Part shown: positions 22,494 to 29,090 of the stretch, in pieces
How positions within the stretch are numbered: position 1 is the stretch's first letter
How the letters are laid out: every line of letters begins with the position of its first letter
Source of the DNA: Rhodobacteraceae bacterium UBA1943
GTDB lineage: Bacteria > Pseudomonadota > Alphaproteobacteria > Rhodobacterales > Rhodobacteraceae
Assembly (NCBI GenBank): GCA_002336845.1
Contig: DDEX01000032.1
Span: forward strand, 15,589 to 44,678
DNA: 29,090 nucleotides
Direction of reading: 5' to 3'
Position numbers and translations under genes: made by a program
Notes under the pieces: model-generated
The model's input: only the letters and a program-made list of their open reading frames with translations
Database searches by the model: none
What the model was told of the DNA's origin: nothing

Positions 22494-22945
22494 CCCTGCG
22501 CGCGGGCCTTGAAACCCCGGTCGGTCGGCTGGAGGTTGTGCAGGAGGATGGCCAGATTGCCAGCTTGCGCTGGGGCGGAGAGGTGGTGGCCCCTTCCACG
22601 CCGCTGCTGGCCGAAGCTGTGCGGCAGTTGAACGCCTATTTCGCCGGTGCCCTGACAGCCTTTGATCTGCCGCTGGCATTGGGGCAGGGGTTTCAGGCCC
22701 GGTTTCTGGCCGTCTTATGCGACATTCCTTTTGGCGAGACGCGGACCTATGGCGACCTGGCCAAGGCCTTGGGCGTTTCGGCCCAAGCCATCGGGCAGGC
22801 CTGCGGCGCCAACCCGCTGCCGGTGATCGTGCCCTGCCACAGGGTACTGGGGGCCAGTGGTCTGGGCGGCTATTCCGGGGCTGGCGGTGTGGAAACCAAG
22901 GTCTGGCTGCTGCGCCACGAAGGCGCGGCTGGACTGCTTTTGTGA
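22490..22945 (+). CDS. ogt: Methylated-DNA-protein cysteine methyltransferase
   Basis: A 151-residue O6-alkylguanine-DNA alkyltransferase. The acceptor Cys is C116 in the motif PVIVPCHRVLGASG. The DNA-binding stretch IPFGETRTYGDLAKALGVSAQAIGQACGANP is typical. It removes O6-methyl groups from guanine by self-alkylation. The shortness and the lack of an AraC/Ada N-terminal part point to Ogt rather than Ada. The start overlaps the DUF1176 stop as ATGA, so translation is coupled. The remaining 110 bases to the next gene hold nothing notable. Confidence 0.93.
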   Translation: MTLRAGLETPVGRLEVVQEDGQIASLRWGGEVVAPSTPLLAEAVRQLNAYFAGALTAFDLPLALGQGFQARFLAVLCDIPFGETRTYGDLAKALGVSAQAIGQACGANPLPVIVPCHRVLGASGLGGYSGAGGVETKVWLLRHEGAAGLLL

Positions 22946-23055
22946 CTTGTCTAAGACCACCGGGCGAAAGCCATAGCGCCACCTGAACATGGCCCCTTTT
23001 CCCGGCAACCCGCAGATTGTAACGGTTTTGCGACAGGGCAGGATGAGGCGCAGCG

Positions 23056-23916
23056 GTGACCTTTTGGGTAATGATGGCCGTTCTTGGGTCGGCCTTTCTT
23101 CATGCTTTGTGGAATTCGCTGATCAAGGTCGGGGCGTCCCGTCTGGGAGCGATGATCATCCTGTCGATAGGCGAGGTGCCGATCGGGCTGGCCGTTGCCT
23201 CAATGCGCCCCGCGTTGAACCCGGCGGCATGGCCTTGGGTTCTGGCGGCGGGCTGTGCCCACTTCTTCTATAAATCCTTCCTGACCTATGCCTATGAGCA
23301 TGGCGATCTGAGCCGCGTCTATCCCATCGCGCGCGGCACGGCACCTCTGATCGTGGCGGTCATCGGGCCGCTGTTGGCGCTGGCCTTTCCGACCCAAATG
23401 GCAGCGGACAGCCTGACCTTCCACGAATATGCCGGCATCTTCGTGCTGGGCTGCGGTATCCTGTTGATGGCACAGGGTGTTTTTGCCAATGGCGAAAGCC
23501 GCAAGCTCTTGCCCTTTGCGCTTGGTTCGGCCTGTGCCACGGCCAGTTATACCTTGCTGGACGGTCACGGCGCACGGGTTGCGGGCGATGCGATTGCCTA
23601 TGTCGCCTGGGTTTTCGTGGTGGACGGCATGTTCTTTGCCACGGGGATGCTGCTGTGGAAGGGGGCCAGTATCCTGCCGCGCCAGATCAAGCCTTGGGGC
23701 GTGGGTTTCATCGCCTCGGCCGCGAGCTATGGCGCCTATGGTGTTTCGGTCTGGGCCATGACCATCGCGCCGATTGCCGTGGTGGCGGCCTTGCGCGAAA
23801 CCTCGATCCTGTTTGCGGTGCTGATCGGCTGGCTGGCCTTTGGCGAGCGGATGACCAAAGGCAAGGCGCTGGCGGCGGTGGTGATCGTGGGCGGCGTGAT
23901 CCTGACGCGGATTTAA
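23056..23916 (+). CDS. DMT-superfamily (EamA-type) transporter
   Basis: A 286-residue inner-membrane protein with about ten helices in two EamA halves (about 1-135 and 150-286). The second half has the typical YGAYGVSVWAMTIAPIAVVAALRETSILFAVLIGWLAFGERMTKGKALAAVVIVGGVIL. Substrates of this family range from amino acids to nucleosides and cannot be predicted. The start is GTG at 23056 with GAGG seven bases before. Its stop overlaps that of the converging pcs gene (TTAA at 23913-23916). Confidence 0.9.
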   Translation: MTFWVMMAVLGSAFLHALWNSLIKVGASRLGAMIILSIGEVPIGLAVASMRPALNPAAWPWVLAAGCAHFFYKSFLTYAYEHGDLSRVYPIARGTAPLIVAVIGPLLALAFPTQMAADSLTFHEYAGIFVLGCGILLMAQGVFANGESRKLLPFALGSACATASYTLLDGHGARVAGDAIAYVAWVFVVDGMFFATGMLLWKGASILPRQIKPWGVGFIASAASYGAYGVSVWAMTIAPIAVVAALRETSILFAVLIGWLAFGERMTKGKALAAVVIVGGVILTRI

Positions 23917-24617
23917 CTGATGCGCCGCACGCCCTGCGGCACAAGTTGCTGCACGATACCCGCAAGGCAAAGGTAAAGCGAGGTTCCAACCAGCCCCCAA
24001 TGGGCGATCGAGCCTTCCTCGAAATTGCGCCAGGCGGCCCAACCGGCAAACACCACCCAGGCAAGTGCGACGGGCAGGGTGATCTCATTCCAGCGTTTGG
24101 TGCGGGTGGGGTGGACGAACTTCAGGTTCAGGAACATCGCCACGGTCAGGCCGGTCACCACGACAAGGATCGTGGTCTGGCTGGGGGCAAGCGCGAACAG
24201 CACCAGGACCACCATGTTCCAGCAGGCCGGGAAGCCGGAAAATGATTTATCCTTTGTCTTCATGCGGGTATCAGCGAAATAGATCACCGAACCATAGCAG
24301 ATCACGATGATTGCGAACCAGCCGGTCCAGCCCGACAAGAGGCCAGACTTGAACAGGGCATAGGCTGGGATGAACACATAGGTCAGGTAATCGACGATCA
24401 GGTCCATCAGCACGCCGTCATAGGTGGGCCAGTTGCGCGGCGTGTCATAGCGGCGGGCAAGGGGGCCGTCGATGCCATCGACGATCAGCGCGACCACCAG
24501 CCAAAGGAACATCAGGCTCCACTTTTCCTCGACGGCGGCCAGCATGGCAAACATCGAAAGAACCGCGCCCGTGGCGGTCAAAAGGTGGACGGAAAGGGCT
24601 TTCAGACGAATATCCAT
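23913..24617 (-). CDS. pcs: Phosphatidylcholine synthase
   Basis: A 234-residue integral membrane protein with the CDP-alcohol phosphotransferase motif, D47-G-I-D50-G-P-L-A-R55 ... G68-V-L-M-D72 ... D76, and about eight helices. The wide spacing between AR and G is as in bacterial Pcs. It condenses CDP-diacylglycerol with choline to phosphatidylcholine, the one-step route of alphaproteobacteria. The ATG at 24617 has AGGAAAG five bases before it. It is the last gene of the minus-strand group, 39 bases after xerC. Confidence 0.93.
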   Translation of the reverse strand: MDIRLKALSVHLLTATGAVLSMFAMLAAVEEKWSLMFLWLVVALIVDGIDGPLARRYDTPRNWPTYDGVLMDLIVDYLTYVFIPAYALFKSGLLSGWTGWFAIIVICYGSVIYFADTRMKTKDKSFSGFPACWNMVVLVLFALAPSQTTILVVVTGLTVAMFLNLKFVHPTRTKRWNEITLPVALAWVVFAGWAAWRNFEEGSIAHWGLVGTSLYLCLAGIVQQLVPQGVRRIS

Positions 24618-24656
24618 GGGTCTTTCCTGCCGCAAAGCCGGGGCTTGCGCAACGAT

Positions 24657-25589
24657 TCAGGCGCGGGGATGCGCCTTTTCATATACTTCCATCAGGCGCG
24701 CGGCATCCACGGCAGTATAGGCCTGCGTGGTTGACAGCGAGGCATGGCCCAAAAGTTCCTGTATCGCGCGCAGGTCGCCCCCGGCCGAAAGAAGGTGGGT
24801 GGCAAAGCTGTGGCGCATCGCATGGGGCGTGGCCGTGGCGGGCAGGCCAAGCTGCATCCGGGCCTTTTCCATCACCTGCTGGATCAGGCGGGGGCTCAGC
24901 GCCCCGCCCCTTGCGCCACGAAACAGCGGCTCGCCGGGCGCGAGGTCAAAGGGGCACAGGCGGGCATAGCGGGCCACGGCGTCGCGGGCGGCTGGCAGAA
25001 CGGGAACAAGGCGTTCTTTGCCGCCCTTGCCCGCAATGCGAAGAACATCCGGCAACGGATGGTCGGCGCCGGTCAGCCCCAGCGCCTCGGATATCCGCAG
25101 GCCGCAGCCGTAAAGCAGGGTCACCACCGCTTCATCCCGCGCCGCGATCCACGGCTCTCGTGCCTGTTCGCCGACCATGTCCAGCAGGTTCGCCGCCGCC
25201 TCGACCGAGACGGGCCGGGGCAGGCGGCGACGGTACTTTGGCCCCCGCGCCTGAAGAACGGCCGTCACATCGCCACCGTCGCGGTCGGCGATCCAGGACA
25301 GAAAGCCCTTTACCGCCGACAGCGCCCGTGCCCGTGATCGGGCCGAAAGGCCGCGACCCTGTTCGTGCGACATCCAGCTTCGCAACTCGGTTGCGGGCAG
25401 GTCGGTCAGGGTGCTGATCCCATCGGCACCGCCGCGATGACGGGCAAGGAAGGTCAGAAACCCCAGAACATCGCGCTGATAGGCGATAATCGTCTTGGCA
25501 GCAGCCCCGTCCAGTGCGCGGCGCTGGTCCAGCCAGCGGGCCAGCGCATCGGACCAGGCCGGGGCCATCAGGGTCAGGGGCGCCTGCAT
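24657..25589 (-). CDS. xerC: Tyrosine recombinase XerC
   Basis: A 310-residue tyrosine recombinase. The N-terminal core-binding SAM-like domain is at about 10-105. The catalytic set is R165 (GLRISEALGL), K188 (GKGGKER), H256 and R259 (PHAMRHSFATHLL), H282 (LLGHASLSTTQ) and Y291 (AYTAVD). With XerD it resolves chromosome dimers at dif. The ATG at 25589 forms TGATG with the DUF484 stop, which I prefer to a GTG at 25601 that lacks a ribosome site. The pairing of DUF484 with xerC is also found in gammaproteobacteria, supporting the housekeeping recombinase rather than a phage integrase. Confidence 0.92.
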   Translation of the reverse strand: MQAPLTLMAPAWSDALARWLDQRRALDGAAAKTIIAYQRDVLGFLTFLARHRGGADGISTLTDLPATELRSWMSHEQGRGLSARSRARALSAVKGFLSWIADRDGGDVTAVLQARGPKYRRRLPRPVSVEAAANLLDMVGEQAREPWIAARDEAVVTLLYGCGLRISEALGLTGADHPLPDVLRIAGKGGKERLVPVLPAARDAVARYARLCPFDLAPGEPLFRGARGGALSPRLIQQVMEKARMQLGLPATATPHAMRHSFATHLLSAGGDLRAIQELLGHASLSTTQAYTAVDAARLMEVYEKAHPRA

Positions 25590-26281
25590 CAGCCCAGCCA
25601 CCGGCGCATGGTACGCTCGAATACCCCTGCGAAAAACGCCAGCAGATCGGTGCCATGGGTGGGGCGGAACTGGTGGGGGTCTTCCGCGCCAAGGGCCAGC
25701 AGACCGGGAAGGCGGCCGGTGCCGAAATCCAGCTTCATCAGCGCCTCGGACCGGACCCAGCCGGCGCGTTCGCCATAGATTGCATCGGTCTCGGGCAGCA
25801 CCTGCCGCAACACCACGGGGCGCAGGGGCACATTGCGCCCGCCCGAGACATAATCGGCGACAAAGCCGGGCTGCGCCACGATCAGCGTCTGGCCCAGCTT
25901 GCGGACATTAGGGTCATCGGATTCCTGAACCGATTCAAGGACAAGGCGCACGCAATCCACCCGCAGCGTTGCGGCGACATCGCTGGCGAGCGTCTTGATG
26001 AAATCCTCAAAACTCAGCGGGTCCAGCATTTGCAGGATGGCGCGGTGAATCTGGTTGGTGCCCGCAAGGTTCTCATAGGCGGCGGCAATGACGCTGCGGT
26101 GAGTATCCTCCAGCCGGTCCAGCCGCGATTCCAGCCGCTCCATCGCGATGCCGCGCAGATCGACGATGTTCGATCCCATGCGCCGTTCGTTGGCACCGAT
26201 CAGCGCCGACATAACGTCGCGATCCTCCAGAATCACATCGGGTTCCGCAAGGATGCGGTCACGCAGGTCTTGGTCGATCAT
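25589..26281 (-). CDS. DUF484 family protein (GAF-like)
   Basis: A 230-residue soluble protein of the DUF484 family. The N-terminal part (LRDRILAEPDVILEDRDVMSALIGANERRMGSNIVDLRGIAMERLESRLDRLEDTHRSVIAAAYENLA) is family-typical, with a coiled coil at about 48-65. The C-terminal part (about 85-215) is a GAF-like fold ending LALGAEDPHQFRPTHGTDLLAFFAGVFERTMRRWL. Its biochemical function is unknown. It is coupled to xerC by a TGATG overlap, suggesting a role linked to chromosome processing. Confidence 0.9.
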   Translation of the reverse strand: MIDQDLRDRILAEPDVILEDRDVMSALIGANERRMGSNIVDLRGIAMERLESRLDRLEDTHRSVIAAAYENLAGTNQIHRAILQMLDPLSFEDFIKTLASDVAATLRVDCVRLVLESVQESDDPNVRKLGQTLIVAQPGFVADYVSGGRNVPLRPVVLRQVLPETDAIYGERAGWVRSEALMKLDFGTGRLPGLLALGAEDPHQFRPTHGTDLLAFFAGVFERTMRRWLG

Positions 26282-26301
26282 ACTGCCCCTGACTATTCCG
26301 T

Positions 26302-26341
26302 CATTTTCGACAGGATAGCAGGTCGATTCGCATTTTGACAG
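26302..26341 (-). promoter_or_regulatory. Candidate promoter and direct repeat before DUF484
   Basis: On the minus strand CTGTCA and TATCCT are 18 bases apart, upstream of the DUF484 start. Two near-identical sequences, CTGTCAAAATG (26341-26331) and CTGTCGAAAATG (26313-26302), repeat across the -35 and start-point regions. The boxes are weak. Confidence 0.3.
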
Positions 26342-26346
26342 GGTGC

Positions 26347-27084
26347 TTAAGCCCCCTGAGACCGCGGGGCAAAGGCGGCGGGCAGATCGGTCAGGTGACC
26401 TTCGATCAACCCTTTCAACCTGCCGATCCCGCCCGGCACGCCGATCCGCGCGGCGTTGGCGGCTTCGGCCAGCGCGGTGTCGTGCATCTGCCCGGCCAGC
26501 CCGCGGACAAAGCCCGCGACATAGCGGCCCGGCGGCACCTGGCGTGTCAGCAATTCGGCGGCGCGTTCCAGATCGTCGTGCAAGGCCAGCGGATCGGGGC
26601 GCAACGCCTCGTCCCGGCCCGGCACCGAGGACAGCCCCCGCAGCGGCATGACGGCCTTCAACTGACGGCAGAACCAGCCGACGCTTTCGATGGGCTTTTC
26701 CATGAAACCATCCGCCCCCGCATCCAGCGCCGCCGCATGTGCCGCCGCATCGCCCGAGGTGGCCAGAATCGCCTCTGGCCGGTGCACAGAGCGGGCGAGT
26801 TCGGCAATCAGGCCAAGGCCGCTGCCATCGGGCAGGCCCAGATCGATCACGGCCACATCGGGGCGATAGGTGCGCAGATGCGCCCGTGCTGCCGCCAGCG
26901 TTTCGGCCCGCCGCAGCCGCGCGCCGGTGCGCTGGCAGATCAGCCGCAGCGCGTCGCTGGCAAAACGGCTGTCCTCGACCGCCAGCACCGTCAGCCCGCG
27001 CAGGGGCAGCGGCGCCAGAATCTCGGCAGGCAGGGCAAGCGCCAGAGCGGGCGCGGAAGGCGGATCAGTGGCGGCATCGGGCAT
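26347..27084 (-). CDS. Response regulator with receiver domain and unknown C-terminal domain
   Basis: A 245-residue protein. A Pro/Ala-rich N-terminal 30 residues are followed by a receiver domain with acidic E37/D38, phosphoacceptor D81 (VAVIDLGLPDGSGLG), S110 and K130 (GFMEKPIES). The C-terminal 100 residues are helical (HDDLERAAELLTRQVPPGRYVAGFVRGLAGQMHDTALAEAANAARIG) and resemble no DNA-binding domain I know; a phosphotransfer-like or dimer helix bundle is possible. There is no cognate kinase in the immediate neighbourhood. The ATG at 27084 is chosen by domain position; no good ribosome site is visible. It diverges from the epimerase gene and is 65 bases before DUF484 on the same strand. 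Confidence 0.8.
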   Translation of the reverse strand: MPDAATDPPSAPALALALPAEILAPLPLRGLTVLAVEDSRFASDALRLICQRTGARLRRAETLAAARAHLRTYRPDVAVIDLGLPDGSGLGLIAELARSVHRPEAILATSGDAAAHAAALDAGADGFMEKPIESVGWFCRQLKAVMPLRGLSSVPGRDEALRPDPLALHDDLERAAELLTRQVPPGRYVAGFVRGLAGQMHDTALAEAANAARIGVPGGIGRLKGLIEGHLTDLPAAFAPRSQGA

Positions 27085-27186
27085 GGCAGGCACCGTTGGC
27101 TTGGGGTTGGCAGGCCCCCAGCCAAGCACGGATTGGATAACGGCCGGTAAATGCCGGGCAAATGCCGCTCTGCGACCCTTGGTCCC

Positions 27187-27215
27187 TTGCCGCGCCCCGT
27201 GCCATTGCCCATAAG
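27187..27215 (+). promoter_or_regulatory. Predicted promoter of methylmalonyl-CoA epimerase gene
   Basis: TTGCCG (27187-27192) and CATAAG (27210-27215) are 17 bases apart. Transcription would begin near 27222, with the AGGAG ribosome site following and the ATG at 27241. Confidence 0.5.
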
Positions 27216-27240
27216 CGGTCAACAGCACAGGAGTTGCCCC

Positions 27241-27640
<400 letters not shown>

Positions 27641-27645
<5 letters not shown>

Positions 27646-27664
27646 GCATCAAGTCATGAGCATC
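27641..27664 (+). repeat. Short tandem duplication at mce/DUF1467 junction
   Basis: CATGAGCATC occurs at 27641-27650 and again at 27655-27664. The first copy holds an ATGA overlapping the mce stop, but its frame ends after five codons. The second copy holds the real DUF1467 start. Confidence 0.6.
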
Positions 27665-27922
27665 ACCGGCGCGCTGATCCTGTTTTCGGTCACCTGGTTC
27701 ATGGTGTTTTTCTGTGTGCTGCCGGTGCGGTTCCAGTCGCAGGCCGACCATGGCAAGGTGGTGCCGGGCACGCCCGCCTCGGCCCCTGAAGATGCGATGA
27801 TCGGCAAGAAGGCCAAGATCACCACCGCTATCGCTTTGGTCGTCTTCGCGCTGCTTTACCTGATCATCAATTCCGGCTGGATCACGGTGGACAACATGGA
27901 CGTGTTCCACGTCATGGGCTGA
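27656..27922 (+). CDS. DUF1467 family membrane protein
   Basis: An 88-residue protein with two transmembrane helices (about 4-24 and 57-78) flanking a loop with VVPGTPASAPEDAMIGKKAK, the DUF1467 pattern. The function is unknown. It is found next to mce in many Rhodobacterales and is probably cotranscribed with it. The start at 27656 follows a duplicated copy of the same start sequence. Its last 11 bases overlap the converging EI24-like gene. Confidence 0.85.
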   Translation: MSITGALILFSVTWFMVFFCVLPVRFQSQADHGKVVPGTPASAPEDAMIGKKAKITTAIALVVFALLYLIINSGWITVDNMDVFHVMG

Positions 27923-28613
27923 CCCGCGCGCCTGTCAGGCGATGGAACATATGGGTGAAGGTGGCGACACCCAGCACTGGCACCACCAGATTGACCAGCG
28001 GAATCGACAGCGGGGCCGCCATCAGCGTGCCCGCCAGCCAGATTTGCAGCGGATACCCGCCGCGCAGGGCCTTGGCCCCGGCCCGGCCCAGGCGGCGGGT
28101 AGCGACCAGGGTGAAATACTCTCGCCCCAGCAAAAAGCCGTTCAGCGCCCAGAAGATCAGCGGCACCAAAGGCCCGGTAAAGGCAAAGGCCAGCAGCGCC
28201 GCGATATTCACCGCGACCAGCAGGGCAAGGAAATTCGCCGCCTCGATCAGGCTGTCGGTCAGGGGCACGCGCGGCACCGGCGGCAGGCCGGGGTAATACC
28301 GGTCCTCGACCGCCTGGGCCACGTCTTCCAGAAACAGGCCGGAAAAGGCCGAGGCGACGGGCACCATCAGAAACACCGACAGCCCCAGCATCAGCAGCAG
28401 TGACCCCCAGCTCAGCAGCGTATCAAGCCCGCCGATCGGCCCGATCCACGGGATGGTCACGCTGCCCGGCGTCGCCCATTCGATCAGCGCCAGAAAACCC
28501 GCATAGACCCCGGCCAGCAAGGCCAGCGCCAGCCCGATACCCAGCAGCACGACGCGCAGAAAGCGCGGATCGCCCAACTGGCCCAGGGCGCGCAGGAAAT
28601 CCGACAGGATCAC
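27912..28613 (-). CDS. EI24/CysZ-like inner-membrane protein
   Basis: A 233-residue membrane protein, MILSDFLRALGQLGDPRFLRVVLLGIGLALALL, with about four to five helices and the family stretch VASAFSGLFLEDVAQAVEDRYYPGLPP followed by NFLALLVAVNIAALLAF. EI24 domain proteins include CysZ, a sulfate permease of E. coli; that role is uncertain here. The GTG at 28613 overlaps the nitroreductase stop as GTGA, which I prefer; an in-frame ATG at 28625 would add four residues. It converges on DUF1467 with an 11-base overlap. Confidence 0.83.
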   Translation of the reverse strand: MILSDFLRALGQLGDPRFLRVVLLGIGLALALLAGVYAGFLALIEWATPGSVTIPWIGPIGGLDTLLSWGSLLLMLGLSVFLMVPVASAFSGLFLEDVAQAVEDRYYPGLPPVPRVPLTDSLIEAANFLALLVAVNIAALLAFAFTGPLVPLIFWALNGFLLGREYFTLVATRRLGRAGAKALRGGYPLQIWLAGTLMAAPLSIPLVNLVVPVLGVATFTHMFHRLTGARVSP

Positions 28614-29090
28614 GCAAGACCCCATTGTGCCACGCGGGCAAGGTCTGGTCGCGGTCGGTCGGTTGCCGGGTTGCCCATGCCGCCGATATGGATCAGCCCG
28701 GCCACCTGTTCCGCCCCGGTGCAGCCAAAGGCGCGGGCCGCAAAGGTCGCATCCAGCGCGGGCCAGCCGGTCAGCCATTGCGCACCCCAACCGGCGGCGG
28801 CGGCGGCATTGACGAGGTTCATGCACAAAGCCCCCGCCGAAAGGCGCTGCTCCCACTCTGGCACCTTGTCGGACGGTTTGGGCGAGGAGATCACCGCCAC
28901 CACCAGATGGCCCAGGTCGAATTGGCCGCGCCCCTTGGCGATCTTCTGTTCATCGCCGACCATCTCGCGCGCCCGCGCCTCGGCCAAGTCGGCCAGCCGC
29001 GCCAGATCGGGGTGCTGAAGGATGATCAGCCGCCAGGGTTCCAGCTTGCCATGGTCGGGCACCCGCAGGGCGGCGGTCAGGATCGCCTCC
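28610..29090 (-). CDS. Nitroreductase family protein (5' end outside window)
   Basis: About 160 residues are visible; the N-terminus lies beyond the window edge, since the frame stays open to base 29090 (EAILTAALRVPDHGKLEPWRLIIL). Recognisable features are PDHGKLEPWR near the FMN-binding start, SAGALCMNLVNAAAAAGWGAQWLTGWPA, and GLIHIGGMGNPATDRPRPDL at the end, close to the YdjA-type group. Such enzymes use FMN and NAD(P)H to reduce nitro compounds or quinones. The natural substrate is unknown. It is coupled to the EI24-like gene by a GTGA overlap. Confidence 0.9.
   Translation of the reverse strand, partial: EAILTAALRVPDHGKLEPWRLIILQHPDLARLADLAEARAREMVGDEQKIAKGRGQFDLGHLVVAVISSPKPSDKVPEWEQRLSAGALCMNLVNAAAAAGWGAQWLTGWPALDATFAARAFGCTGAEQVAGLIHIGGMGNPATDRPRPDLARVAQWGLA

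Noticed and set aside
24657..25589. Phage or integron integrase instead of XerC
   Set aside because: The overlap with DUF484, the 310-residue length, and the absence of an att site or phage genes fit the housekeeping recombinase.

Overview
The window is chromosomal DNA of a high-GC alphaproteobacterium, most likely of the Rhodobacteraceae (Rhodobacter/Paracoccus/Gemmobacter-like). This is inferred from the gene content: GapR-type DUF2312, DUF1127, DUF1467, ThyX instead of ThyA, a phosphatidylcholine synthase, group III truncated haemoglobin, and a sodium-symporter-type histidine kinase. Genes are tightly packed, many with ATGA, GTGA or TGATG overlaps. No rRNA, CRISPR array or insertion sequence is visible. 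One tRNA gene is present.

Layout. 126-3442: a signalling operon of a stand-alone receiver protein, a small membrane protein and an 895-aa hybrid of a Na+/solute-symporter-like membrane domain with a histidine kinase. 3548-4519: an isolated FliM/FliN-family protein behind a CtrA-like box. 4661-6117 (minus): a DUF442 (TIGR01244-type) phosphatase-like protein and a persulfide-dioxygenase-like metallo-hydrolase. They diverge from a DksA/TraR zinc-finger protein and a small partner (6253-6793), and a near-consensus FNR box lies between them. 6850-8332: small membrane protein, GapR-like protein and an unknown conserved protein. 8464-10122: ferric-iron ABC permease without its partners. 10169-10240: tRNA-Thr(UGU). 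10406-11985: nrdR-ribD. 12135-12563: glyoxalase I. 12633-14854 (minus): a surface-type lipoprotein followed by a Slam-like outer-membrane protein, together a candidate type XI secretion pair. 15045-15950: thyX. 15963-16781: an AT-rich foreign-looking HNH-like gene, followed by about 300 bp of stacked inverted repeats. 17100-17489 (minus): truncated haemoglobin. 17552-20624: ileS, preceded by a promoter and a short Ile-containing reading frame that looks like an attenuation leader. 20706-21887: DUF1127 protein and a divergent LysR regulator. 21915-22945: DUF1176-type secreted protein and an O6-alkylguanine transferase. 23056-23916: DMT-family transporter. 23913-27084 (minus): receiver protein, DUF484, xerC and pcs. 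27241-27922: methylmalonyl-CoA epimerase and DUF1467. 27912-29090 (minus): nitroreductase (cut by the window end) and an EI24/CysZ-like membrane protein.

Most of the window is core metabolism and regulation. The parts most worth following up are the Slam/lipoprotein pair, the predicted ileS leader peptide, the FNR-type site between the persulfide dioxygenase and DksA-like genes, the symporter-kinase operon and the low-GC HNH insert. All assignments come from reading the translated sequences and motifs; no database search was run.
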